Below, in pieces: positions 48,871-59,689 of a stretch of DNA of 64,000 nucleotides; the stretch's first letter is position 1; the number at the start of each line of letters is the position of its first letter. The stretch lies in the NCBI GenBank assembly GCA_008973525.1, contig WACJ01000413.1, forward strand, positions 124,001-188,000, read 5' to 3'. Made by a program: the position numbers and the translations under genes. The notes under the pieces are model-generated. The model had not been told where the DNA came from. It saw only the letters and a list, made by a program, of their open reading frames with translations, and ran no database searches. Source of the stretch: Stenopsyche tienmushanensis (lineage: Eukaryota; Arthropoda; Insecta; Trichoptera; Stenopsychidae).

Positions 48871-49845
48871 GAGCTGTTTATTGGGCATCAGATTTTGTAA
48901 CTTAAAATTTAAAAACTAGCTAAGATAGCAGAAAAAATTAGTAGGATAGATAAATATCGTTCGTGGCTTCATTTGGCACGAGCCATTTATGCAAGTTAGC
49001 CCCAGGGGGAGCTTTCGTGATTGTACATATCATAGAGAATGCCGCAAAAAGCCTTAAAATAACCGTGTCCAACCGGTCCGCTTTTCGGACCACTGATATG
49101 ACGAATGAGCGCTTCGTGATCGGACGCCATTATACAAAACGATTACGAATGCTCATTACAAAACGAAGTTGTCCGAAGAAGACTGATCAGGTGGGTTGTT
49201 TAAATTATACAATCAATCGAAAATATTGTTGTCTTAGTTGTGTTTAAGGCATAACGAAGAAAAGAGGGACTAGGCAATTTAGTATATATTATAAAAACGG
49301 ACAGAGTCAATCAGTATTGATTCATGTAAAGTAGAATGATCAAGTAAAATAAAAACCATGAGCAACTTCCGACCGGGTCGGTATTATGCATTTTGCGCCC
49401 CAAGCCTAGTTGCGTCCGTGGCGGATGCCTACTTTGCCGCCCCCCTAGTTACGGCCCTGGTAATTAGCCATTCTCGCTTGTTAAGATATTTCAATACTCC
49501 AAAATAGCAAAAAGAAAATCACCGAAAGAAGTGTAGTTAGTAAAACCAGGACTGCACACTGGAGACTGCTTTCAAAGATACCACCCAATGGAAAATATAT
49601 AATTTTTAAATAAAAACATGTTATTTAAACGCATTATTATATAACCTAACGGTTTTTAAATTTATGTAGTCCGCAGGCTCTGTCTTGAACGATTTTTTTT
49701 GGCGGACCCCAAAAATCCTATCCTAACTCTTTTGACTTAATTTTTCAAACAAACAAACATTACTTGGTCAAGTATTGGTCAAAATAGATCTTATTACAAA
49801 AATGTCTACTTCAAGTATAGATATGCCTTAACCCTTTCAGACCTG
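48871..49845. other. unassigned; one ORF of 94 codons
   Basis: The plus-strand ORF 48963-49247 (SFGTSHLCKLAPGGAFVI near its start) is balanced in composition but matches no family known to me and has no joined exons. It may be a transposon remnant, since GC-richer repeats surround it. Confidence 0.3.
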
Positions 49846-50075
49846 GCGTGCATAATTGTGGACATAAATATATTTTTTTAATATTCTCCTTATTATACTT
49901 TAGACACATGGAATTTACAAAATCCATCGGATGAAAAAAATAATTCAGGTCTGAAAGGCTTGTGCACAATTGTAGACATAAGATATAATTTTTTTATAGT
50001 CTCCTTATTATATTTTAGACACTTGGAATTTACAAAATCCATCGGATGAAAAAAATAATTCAGTTCTGAAAGACG
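49846..50075 (+). repeat. 115-bp tandem duplication
   Basis: Two units with period 115 bp; TAGACAC.TGGAATTTACAA starts at 49901 and again at 50016, followed in both by ATCCATCGGATGAAAAAAAT. The left copy is bordered by CCTTTCAGACCT and its inverse AGGTCTGAAAGG. The 107-codon ORF here is a by-product. Confidence 0.85.
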
Positions 50076-50436
50076 TATTCTAATTATAAAATTATAAGTC
50101 ATTAAATAAAAAAGTATTTCAAAGCACATTAAAGAAATGTATGGAAATATTAAGCAGTATAACAGAAATAGTATCAGTGGCAATAAATAAATTTGCTCCG
50201 ACAATTTAACTTTCATTTCGTAATCTCAACAAATATATGTGCCCTTCAAGGATGTCCTGATTTATACCATCCTTTGGAAATAACATTTGTAATATGTGGA
50301 TTTTATTTGGAATCGTTTTTCAGATTTTTTTTTCATGATTTTGCGATATAATTGTTAAAATAATGAACTGAAATTAAACTCAATTCGCATTCATGTTGGA
50401 ATTCACACTACGATAGTATAAATAGTTAATCTTTTT
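50076..50436. other. no recognisable gene
   Basis: AT-rich spacer. Confidence 0.45.
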
Positions 50437-50580
50437 TATGTGTCTTTTAGCAATCCCTTTTATGCAACCATTGCTAACCATTTTGACGTGGTGACATTTG
50501 ACATCGATAACCACACCTCCTGTAGATTCGAATCCAAGATGATTGAGTTATGAATCCAGCCACTTAACCGCGGGATAATT
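50437..50580 (-). repeat. tRNA-like SINE family A, copy 2
   Basis: Shares with 19420-19556 the TCCTGTAGATTCGAA block (B box on the minus strand), GATGATTGAGTTA, CACTTAACCG and the AGCAATCCCTTTTATG body. More diverged in the 5' half. Confidence 0.55.
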
Positions 50581-50631
50581 CCTTTATAGGAAAAACACTT
50601 AATAATACTATATTAAGCTTCATCAATTAGG

Positions 50632-51046
50632 TTAATTAGGCGAGTAAATAGGGTATAAGAAGGGGAGGATAGATTTCCCACCAGCTGCCGGTACTTGGGG
50701 AAACGATACACTGGGTGTAGGATTCGTTACAGAGGCAGAAGTCTTCAATTTCCTTTTTTTATTAAGTTTTTTTGACGAATTCTTCATCAGAAGTTGGAGG
50801 TGGGTGGCTGAGATTGAGTTCGTGAGTGTGCAGTTGGGATGAGAGTCCCGGATCATTCCAGTATATGCGCTTCAGTCTAGCAATGGAGTGCGACTGATGC
50901 AGGATAATATACGAAGCGCAGCAGCCCTCGGTCACATCGAAGCAGCGGTTCATAGAATGTGGCACAGGAGCGTCTTTATAGTAATTCTTATTATAATTAT
51001 TTATTACAATTTTCTTGACTGATGATTTTTTAACATTATCGAGCAT
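50632..51046 (-). pseudogene. candidate small gene with a frameshift at an A-run
   Basis: Minus strand. A 94-codon frame starts at ATG 51046, directly after an in-frame TAA, and contains CFDVTEGCCASYIILHQSHS, then LKRIYWNDPGLSSQLHTHEL and PPPTSDEEFVKK. It stops at a poly-A run (about 50766). The overlapping frame that begins before the run continues with LNKKRKLKTSASVTNPTPSV and ends PFLYPIYSPN at 50632. A one-base slip in the run of seven A would join them into about 138 codons. Either a real small gene with an assembly or sequencing slip, a pseudogene, or two unrelated frames. No family recognised. Confidence 0.4.
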
Positions 51047-51134
51047 TTATATTTTGATCTTTTATAAAGAATACAAAATTTATTCCATTTTTTCGCATTG
51101 TTCTCATATTGATTCCCTTAATGGGACTATTATC

Positions 51135-51255
51135 TAACACTTCACTCAATAAGATCAAAGATTATCCTTCACTCTAAACTTTTTCTTCATTTGGGGTTGT
51201 TTTTGTCCAATTTCTTAAAATAAATCATATGAACTTATTGAGTGATGTGTTAGAG
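51135..51255. repeat. short palindromic MITE-like element
   Basis: CTAACACTTCACTCAATAAG at 51136-51155 and its inverse CTTATTGAGTGATGTGTTAG at 51233-51252. A right-half copy is found at 38008-38113 (TTCTTCATTATTATTTAGGG ... CTTATTTAGTGGTGTGTTAG). Confidence 0.6.
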
Positions 51256-51313
51256 GTATAATATCACTAGGGTAAAGAAACATTTGTTTTTGCATTTTAA
51301 TATAATAAATATA

Positions 51314-52228
51314 TTAGGTTGTCCCATAAGTTTCTTTCGCAAATGAACACAGATCTAATCATGGCCATGGTTGAAGAGAACTCGCGATATATTATTTGCA
51401 AAATAGCTAACAAGTTAACGAACATTAGTCCATAATCATCTGACACAATTTGGCTACATCAATCGTTTAGATGTGTGGCTTACTCATGAACTGACTGACT
51501 CAAATAAACTTCAGCGTATTTCAACATGCGATCTTCTTCTCCAACGACATAATAGCCAACCTTTTTTGAAGCGACTTGTCACTGGAGATGAAAGTTGGAT
51601 ACTCTATGAGAATATCTAGCGTAAACGGTATCAGACGAAGGGTACAGAAGCTTTAACTGTAACTAAAGCTGGCCTACATCCATAAAAAATGTTGCTATGC
51701 ATTTGGTGGGACTGGAAGGAGTAGTTTATTATGAGCTTCTTTAGCAAGGTGAATCGATCAATTCAACATAATATTGTTTCCAACTAGACAATCTAAAGGA
51801 TGCAATTGCCAGTAAATGGTCAGAATTAGCGAACAGACGAGGCGTTGTTTTTCAACACGATAACACCAGGCCTCATGTGTTTTTGCTCGTCAGAAATAAT
51901 TTTTTATCATTCGACTGGGATGTTTTACATCATCCTCCATACTCTCGGGACATTGCCCCTCTAGATTATTATTTATTCCTTTCATTGAAAAATTCTTTAC
52001 GTGGAAAAAATTTTAATTCAAAAATGATATAAAAATGTACCTTGATCAATATTTTGCCAACAAACCTGGGAAATTTTGACAAGAAGGCATTATGAAGCTT
52101 CCGGAGAGATAGAGAAAGGTAATATAACAGAATGGATCATATATTATTCAATAAATTTTGATGTAATATAAATTATTGATTATTTTTTTCTTAATATGAA
52201 AACGAAAGAAACTTATGGGATACCCTAA
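51314..52228 (+). mobile_element. mariner element C, decayed
   Basis: 915 bp flanked by TA. Ends TTAGGTTGTCCCATAAGTTT and, inverted, TTAGGGTATCCCATAAGTTT. The transposase relic shows all three catalytic blocks, VTGDESWILYEN, QHDNTRPHV and RDIAPLDYYLF, but has stops (for example after YENI) and shifts, and an internal deletion removes part of the DNA-binding region. Same family as A and B. Confidence 0.88.
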
Positions 52229-54033
52229 TACGTGTCAAAAATAAGTTTCTATTGTGACAATGCTCTCTAGGTAAACTAGTTTTTTTTTTGTAAATTTTGG
52301 CAAACCGAGCACAAAAGATTCGTCATCACTGTTTTAGAGGATTTTAACGTTTAGTTTGACTAAACGATAACTTGTAGTGATATTTACACGTTCTTCCATT
52401 TTTATAATAGGTTTCTCAAGATTCACTTAACATTCGATATCGTTCTTTATTCCAAGACTTCAAACTGGAACTAAACTGATTCGAGAATATAGGTTTATTG
52501 GTTATGTTATGTATTCGGTTATATCTTATGCGTAAGTCGAAAATATCGAGAAGGAACTTTTTTATACTAAAAAATTATAAAATTGAAACTAAATGCATAT
52601 TAGTCTTAAGAAGACGACGTCATAAAAATGCAATCATTGTTATAAATCAAAAAGTGAAAAATCATTTTTCTTAGCAAGCTTCTTATTGGCTTCAATAGAG
52701 ACAGTATGCATTAAAATGAGGTTGTAAATACCTTTTTAAAATATCAGATAAGACTTACGATATCAAAAATGGTTTGATTGAGATTACAGAAAGAAAAGAG
52801 CCTGATCATTTACTAGAGATATTTAGAATTTAAATTGATTGGGTCGTATTCCAAAGCGTGAGGATGAATAATGATGTTTGACATGGTGCAACAAGGTTAT
52901 ATAGTTTAGTTATAAAAATATATAATAGTAGCTAGACAATTGTTAAAAATTTTAATGAGTTTTCCTAGAGTTTTTTATTGATGATAAAAAATAAGGATTG
53001 TTGTAAATCTGGATTTTTAGAAAACAAATTTTTACTTATTTGCGGGAAAATGTTTCGGATACCTGTTTCATACAGAGTACAGTTCATACATGTTGGTCTA
53101 CATATAGGTCACCGGGTATTTCCAAGCGTGTTATTCAGACTGTAACTGTAGGTCAGGAGTACCAAACTGGTTTCGTGAACTCTGCTACGTAATTTATTAT
53201 GGGCTGAAATTTTATTTTACGTATTTTAAACATTATATTATTTTTTAGAAGCGGAGATAGATATGTTGATTTAAAAAAAATATCGTAAAAAAAGGAACAG
53301 TGTAAGATTCAATAGAATGTGCCAAATGATGATAAATATTTTTTGCTTAAAACTTACCCTTATACTCCTCATTATTAAATAAATACTTTGTTCTACTCTA
53401 AATAAATAATGAATTTTGCATTGAGGTTTGCAACTAAATTGTGTATTTGTTCATGTTATGTGTAAATCCCTTGATTTTACAAGTATATGTTTGTCCAAAT
53501 CATAATCCTAGCAGGTTCTCGGTTTGTATTGTAAACTCACTGTTTCAAAATATAAATTAGTTCCATGTTAAAGTATAACAGTTGTCAAAAAAATTTAAGT
53601 GTTCACTTTTCGGTCAGGTATGTTGAAGTTCATAAAAACGATCAATGATATGTTACAATGATTTGAGTTCTCGATTAATATCAAAATAAAATCGTTCGGG
53701 TCTTGTCAGTCAAATATAACGTAATTACACGATTGAGTTTGAGTTCTGATGCTTAACATAATTATCTGGATCTAAAAAAATGAATACTCTAACGACAAAA
53801 CAGTCAGTTGAGGTCGTCTATGAGTAACTGATTGATATATTTTCTATACGCTTTGTCCTATCTAATCTTGACTTTATTCTAATATAGCTATTTGTGAAAG
53901 ATAATGGATAATCACAATATAAAAATCATCCATCTGTAGAAAAATATCCTATTGAAAAAGAACGTTGAAATCCGGTATAAGATATAATGCTTTAACCCTT
54001 TGAGTAATGAGTTAATTTAAAATCTTCATAGTC
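52229..54033. other. no recognisable gene
   Basis: AT-rich spacer; no paired exons found. Confidence 0.45.
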
Positions 54034-54228
54034 TTAGATGCTATATTTGCTTGTTCGCCACTTATCGTCCATATAAATCCACTTATCTGTCAACGTCGTA
54101 ATAGCGCGTATGAAGTTTGTATTTAACACTCTCGTTGCCCAGCGTGAATCGGTGTTGTTTCTTACGGGACCCAAAATCGACAGTCGGAGCGTAAACTGAA
54201 GGAATAGCGATGCGATATTATAACACAC
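54034..54228 (-). other. coding-like ORF, function unknown
   Basis: Minus-strand frame of 64 codons with balanced base use: LRLSILGPVRNNTDSRWATR, then VLNTNFIRAITTLTDKW. A 30-nt block inside it (54198-54169) is flanked by acceptor CTATTCCTTCAG and donor CCC/GTAAGA, so a microexon here is also possible. No family recognised. Confidence 0.25.
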
Positions 54229-54680
54229 GGGATAAACATGGAAGACATATGGCGCATCTTCTCTCAGGTATTGTTTTGTCTGAGATAGATAAGCTTGACT
54301 TTGTCATTAGTTAAATTAACAAAAACAAAGTGAAGATAAGCAAGTGGGAACAGACAAGGGAAGAAATGTAAGTTTCGAGGTCGACCTTCAAAGATATTTA
54401 AATAGTTATCATCGGGAAGACATTATAGAAAGACGTTCGTAAAATTAACATTTGCAAGTCGTTATAGAAATATGCAACAATTTCGGATAATTTGCAATAG
54501 ACGCGCATATCTGGTGAACGCAGCGACGAACAAGTTAAATAAATAATCAAATAAACATAAACAATACACTTGAAATCGGTTCATTATATCATTCACACCT
54601 CATTATTAGTCGATGGATTTGTGTTGATGATCGTCGAAAAAAAAAATCGAAAATAATGCGTCAGGGAAGTGGTTAAGCCG
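54229..54680. other. no recognisable gene
   Basis: AT-rich spacer left of the hAT relic; may contain more of that element. Confidence 0.4.
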
Positions 54681-55063
54681 TAAAGCTGTAAATTTATTGA
54701 CGTCATTTTTGGCAACCTATAAATGTGAAAAACGTTTTCGTCCATGTCTTCAATAACATCGAAACAAAGAAATAGACTGGACGTGAATGCAGCACTTCGT
54801 CTGTCAGATATAGTAGTGCAGTCAAGAAATTGTAATATATTAGCAAATATGCAACAGCAAGATTCGTATTAATTTGTTAAAAAAACTATTTTTTTGTTAA
54901 ATTTGTGTTCTGACTATTATATGTATATTTGTTATTTATAGCTATGTCCATCTGTCACAAAATAAAATACATAAATAACCATTTTTATTTCAGTATTAGT
55001 GGTCCGTAAATATTTTTCCTTTTTTTACCGTTTCGCAGGTGTAAAAAAGGTTGCGGAACACTG
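54681..55063 (+). pseudogene. hAT transposase C-terminus and right element end
   Basis: Frames read KAVNLLTSFLATYKCEKRF and, one shift later, MSSITSKQRNRLDVNAALRL, the C-terminal dimerisation region of hAT transposases (LATTYLCE.GFS.M..IKTK.R.RL.V...LRLA). The hAT right end GGTTGCGGAACACTG is at 55049-55063. The left end is missing. The end sequence resembles the hAT at 11184-12645 but is not identical. Confidence 0.75.
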
Positions 55064-55540
55064 AGCTAGATGATGTCTAAAACATTTTGATCGTAACGCG
55101 TCTATCTATTATTATTATACATGTCGCTTCGCGGCACAGTAATGCAAATTCTCAATCGCCAGCTATTTGAACTTCGGGAATATAAAAAAAATGTTATCAA
55201 AAGAAAAATATTTTTGTCATCATGAGTAAAAACTTTATTGGACGATTTTAATATAAGCAAGCAATTCTATATAATGCAAATATACTTAAGCTGTTTATAA
55301 ATATAATATATTGTGTTTACTGTTCATACTTAATTATGAATTATTTTTAATTAACGATATGTTTGTATCTTCGATTTTATTTTATTGAATAAGGGAGATA
55401 TCAAATCGCGTATATAAAAAAATAATTGAAAGTGAGTATATAATGACTGCTATTGTGCTTATTGCCTACTAGCTAAATTCTAAATGATTGTTTTCGGTGA
55501 AATGATTTCTGCCTTGGTCATTTTTTTAATTCACTTCTGA
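55064..55540. other. no recognisable gene (3' side of the secreted-protein gene)
   Basis: AT-rich; presumably includes the 3' UTR of the gene at 55541-56177. No clear AATAAA. Confidence 0.4.
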
Positions 55541-56177
55541 TTAATTGTTGTCCACGAATTGATGGTCATCCTGGTCTCGTTGAGAATCGGGTCCATATGT
55601 TTCTAAATACAATCTGTCTAATTCTTCCTACAAAGAAACAAATTAAAATTTACTATTGAAAAATATGACTTATTAATATAACTTTATGCTTTAATATTGT
55701 GTATACCGGTGGAAGTACGGCAGGAATAACGATTGGCTCATTTTGGACACAGAAACTCTTTACATTTTCATCTTGTTTTTCTTCCACTTTGTCTTCCTCT
55801 GCTTTCTCTGTTATTTCTTCCTTCTGTGCCTTCTTTGCCTCATCTGCTTCCTTTATATCCTCAACCACCTCAGTCTGCTTTGTATTCTTTACTTTTTCTG
55901 CCTTCTTTGTCTCCACCACTTCTACCGCAACTATATTTTTTGACTTCATTGCCTTCTTAGTCTTCCCTGCCTTCTCCATTGTCTTTTTGTAGGGTCGTTT
56001 TCTCACTAATGCGCCACTCCTCCGCAACAACTCCGCCAATGGTAGATCATCTTCTAATAGTTTTTGCTGGTCAGAGTTATCGTCAGCAGCATTATCTGAA
56101 GAATATATATTAAACACATGACATATATTCATAGCAATCAACCAAAGAAATATTATAATAGAAATAAAGTGCGCCAT
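55541..56177 (-). CDS. secreted Lys/Glu-rich protein, 185 aa, 2 exons
   Basis: CDS join on the minus strand 56177-55707 and 55627-55541. The first exon (157 codons) starts with a hydrophobic signal peptide (MAHFISIIIFLWLIAMNICH), followed by an acidic patch and LPLAELLRRSGALVRKRPYK, then about 80 residues of charged repeats rich in KKAEK, EEDK and EVVE, and VIPAVLPP. Donor is CCG/GTATAC, acceptor TTGTTTCTTTGTAG, phase 0. Exon 2 adds EELDRLYLETYGPDSQRDQD then DHQFVDNN and TAA. The intron is only 79 nt. Splicing replaces an intron read-through tail (VYTILKHKVI...). The layout suggests a secreted low-complexity protein, such as a salivary, silk-associated or cuticular product, but no family is recognised and the role is unknown. 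It is divergent from, and only about 330 bp from, the heptamer array. Confidence 0.7.
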
Positions 56178-56511
56178 CTAGTCTATTAGTCTAAAATGTA
56201 TATCTTAAATGGAGATAATTTTAAAAGATGTGTTGATGCAAAAATATCTGAAAGCGAAATAAACTTATTTCTACAAGAATATTTATCATTTAAACTGCGT
56301 GAGACCATTCAGCGCTAACTACAAAGCATCAAACATATGATGAAATCAAAGCACTAAATGTCGAATATTATACCCCAAGCTCCACATGAAAAATGCCATA
56401 AGCGCTACAAAAAAAGCGCTACATGACAAGCGCCGCATTAAAAGTGCCATATGATAAGCGCCTCAGGCCAATACTATGTGCACCAAGCTCCTATCCATAA
56501 GCGCCAAACGC
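56178..56511. other. upstream region of the secreted-protein gene, leading into the array
   Basis: Probably the promoter side of the gene at 55541-56177. From about 56400 it contains AAGCGC-type elements (AAAAAGCGCTACATGACAAG, GATAAGCGCC, CATAAGCGCC) that grade into the heptamer array. Confidence 0.4.
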
Positions 56512-57473
56512 AAAACGTCTATCGCCAATCGCCAATCACCTATCGCCAATCGCCCTTCGTCTGTCGCCCATCGCCCGTCGCCCGTTGCCCGACGCCTGTC
56601 GCCCGTCGCCTGTCGTCTGTCGCCAATCGCCAATCGCCAATCGCCTATCGCCTGTCGTCAGACGCCCGTCGCCCGTCGCCAATTGCCAATCACCTATTAC
56701 CAAACGCCAATTGCCTGTTGCCTGTCATCTATCGCCCGACGCCTGCCGACCGTTGCCCTTCGCCTGTCGCCTGTCGCCTGTCGTCAATCGCCAATTGCCT
56801 GTTGCCTGTCACCTATCGCCCGACGCCTGCCGACCGATGCCCTTCGCCTGTCGCCCTTCGACTGTCGCCCGTTGCCCTCCGCCTGTCGCCAATCGCCAAT
56901 TGTCTGTCGCCCGTTGCCCTTCGCCTGTCGCCTGTCGTCCTTCGCCTGTCGCCCGTTGCCCTCCGCCTTCGCCTGTCGTCTGTCGCCTCTCGTCCATAGC
57001 CAATGGCCTGTTGCCTGTTGCCTGTCACCCGTTGCCCTCCACCTTCACCTATCGCCCTCCTCCTGTCGTCTGTCACCCGTCAAACGTCGCCAATTGCCAA
57101 CCACCTATTACCAATCGCCAATTGCCATTCGCCTGTCGCCTGTTGCCCTCCGCTTGTCGACTGTCATCAATCTCCAAATGCCTGTCGCCTGTCGCCCTTC
57201 GCCCGTCGCCCGTTACCATTCGCCTGTCACCTGTCGCCCTTCGCCCGTCGCCCGTTGCCCTTTGCCTGTCGCCTGTCGCCTGTTGTCCTTCGCCTGTCGC
57301 CCGTTGCCCTCCACCTTCACCTATCGCCCTTCGCCTGTCATCTGTCGCCCGTCAAACGTCGCCAATTGCCAACCACCTATTACCAATCGCCAATTGCCAT
57401 TCGCCTGTCGCCTGTTGCCCTCCGCTTCTCGACTGTCGTCAATCGCCAAATGCCTGTCGCCTGTCGCCATTCG

Positions 57474-57497
57474 CCCGTCGCCCGTCGCCCGTTGCCC
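57474..57497 (-). other. potential G-quadruplex
   Basis: Four CCC runs, each separated by exactly four bases on the plus strand, give G3N4G3N4G3N4G3 on the minus strand. Similar but usually three-run stretches recur through the array. Confidence 0.5.
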
Positions 57498-58129
57498 TTC
57501 GCCTGTCGTCCGTTGCCCCCCCCTCCTGTCGCTTGTCGCCCTTCGCCTGTCGCCCGTTGCCCTCCGCCTGTCGCCAATCGCCAATTGTCTGTCGCTCGTT
57601 GCCCTTCGCCTGTCGCCCTCCGCCTGTCGCCCTTCACCTGTTGCCTGTCACCTGTCGTCTATCGCCCGTTGCCCTTCGCTTGTCGCCTGTCGTCTGTCGC
57701 CGGTCGCTCGTTGCCCTTCGCCTGTCGCCTCTCGCTTCTCCTCAATCGCTAATTGCCTGTTGCCTGTCGTCTGTCGTCCTTCGCCTGTCGCCCGTTGCCC
57801 TCAGCCTGTCGCCTATCGCCCTCCGCCTGACGTCTGTCACCCGTCAAACGTCGCCAATTGCCAATCACCTATTACCAATCGCCAATTGCCTTTCACCTGT
57901 CGCCCGTTGCCCTCCGCTCGTCGACTGTCGTCAATCGCCAATTGCCTGTCGCCTGTCGTCCTTCGCCCGTCGCCCGTTGCCCTTCGCCTGTCGCCTGTCG
58001 TCTGTCGCCCGTCGCTCGTTGCCCTTCGCCTGTCGTCCTTCGCCTGTCGCCCGTTGCCCTCCGCCTTCGCCTATCGCCCTCCGCCTGTCGTCTGTCACCC
58101 GTCAAATGTCGCCAATTGCCAACCACCTA

Positions 58130-59400
58130 TTACCAATCGCCAATTACCATTCGCCTGTCGCCTGTTGCCCTCCACTTGTCGCCTGTCGTCACTCGCCAAT
58201 TGCCTGTTGCCTGTCGCCCTTCGCCCGTCGCCCGTTGCCCTTCGCCTGTCATCTGTCGCCTCTCGTCAATCGCCAATTGCCTGTTGCCTCTCGCCTGTCG
58301 TCACTCGCCCTCCGCCTGTCGCTTGTCGCCCTTCGCCTGTCGCCCGTTGCCCTTCGCCTGTCACCTGTCGCCCGTTGCCCTCCGCCTGTCTTCTGTTGCC
58401 TATCGCCCTCCGCCTGTCGTCTATCACCCGTCAAACGTCGCCAATTGCCAATCACCTATTACCAATCGCCAATTGCCATTCGCCTGTCGCCCTTCGCCCG
58501 TTGCCCGTTGCCCTTCGCCTGTCGCCTGTCGTCCTTCACCCGTCGCCCGTTGCCTTTCGCCTGTCGCCTGTCGTCCTTCGTCTGTCGCCCGTTGCCCTCG
58601 GCCTTCGCTTATCGACCTTCGCCTGTCGTCTGTCGCCTCTCGTCAATCGCCAATTGCCTGTTGCCTGTTGCCTGTTGCCTGTCGCCCGTTGCCCTCCACC
58701 TTTGCCTATCGCCCTCTGCCTGTCGTCTGTCACCCGTCAGACGTCGCCAATTGCCAACCACCTATTACCAATCGCCAATTACCATTCGCCTGTCGCCTGT
58801 TGCCCTCCACTTGTCGCCTGTCGTCACTCGCCAATTGCCTGTTGCCTGTCGCCCTTCGCCCGTCGCCCGTTGCCCTTCGCCTGTCATCTGTCGCCTCTCG
58901 TCAATCGCCAATTGCCTGTTGCCTCTCGCCTGTCGTCACTCGCCCTCCGCCTGTCGCTTGTCGCCCTTCGCCTGTCGCCCGTTGCCCTTCGCCTGTCACC
59001 TGTCGCCCGTTGCCCTCCGCCTGTCTTCTGTTGCCTATCGCCCTCCGCCTGTCGTCTATCACCCGTCAAACGTCGCCAATTGCCAATCACCTATTACCAA
59101 TCGCCAATTGCCATTCGCCTGTCGCCCTTCGCCCGTCGCCCGTTGCCCTTCGCCTGTCGCCTGTCGTCCTTCACCCGTCGCCCGTTGCCTTTCGCCTGTC
59201 GCCTGTCGTCCTTCGTCTGTCGCCCGTTGCCCTCGGCCTTCGCTTATCGACCTTCGCCTGTCGTCTGTCGCCTCTCGTCAATCGCCAATTGCCTGTTGCC
59301 TGTTGCCTGTTGCCTGTCGCCCGTTGCCCTCCACCTTTGCCTATCGCCCTCTGCCTGTCGTCTGTCACCCGTCAGACGTCGCCAATTGCCAACCACCTAT
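58130..59400 (+). repeat. 635-bp tandem duplication inside the array
   Basis: The block around 58130-58765 is repeated at 58765-59400; minus-strand translations at 58249-58455 and 58884-59090, and at 58536-58733 and 59171-59368, are identical with an offset of 635 bp. 635 is not a multiple of 7, which reflects the embedded 6-mers. Confidence 0.9.
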
Positions 59401-59689
59401 TACCAATCGCCAATTGCCATTCGCCTGTCGCCTGTTGCCCTCCGCTTGTCGACTGTCGTCAATCGCCAAATGCCTGTCGCCTGTCGCCATCCGCCCGTCG
59501 CCCGTTGCCTTTCGCCTGTCGCCTGTTGCCCTTCGCCCGTCGCCCGTTGCCCTTCGCCTGTCGCCTGTCGTCCTTCGCCTGTCGCCAGTTGCCCTCCGCC
59601 TTCGCCTATCGCCCTTCGCCTGTCGTCTGTCGCCTCTCGTCCATCGCCAATGGCCTGTTGCCTGTTGCCTGTCGCCCGTTGCCCTCCAC

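Noticed and set aside
49893..50216. 107-codon minus-strand ORF
   Set aside because: Mostly made of the 115-bp tandem duplication; repeated FHPMDF / FSSDGF peptides follow from that.
55699..55992. Three plus-strand ORFs rich in Ser/Phe/Leu
   Set aside because: Antisense of the Lys/Glu-rich coding repeats of the secreted-protein gene.
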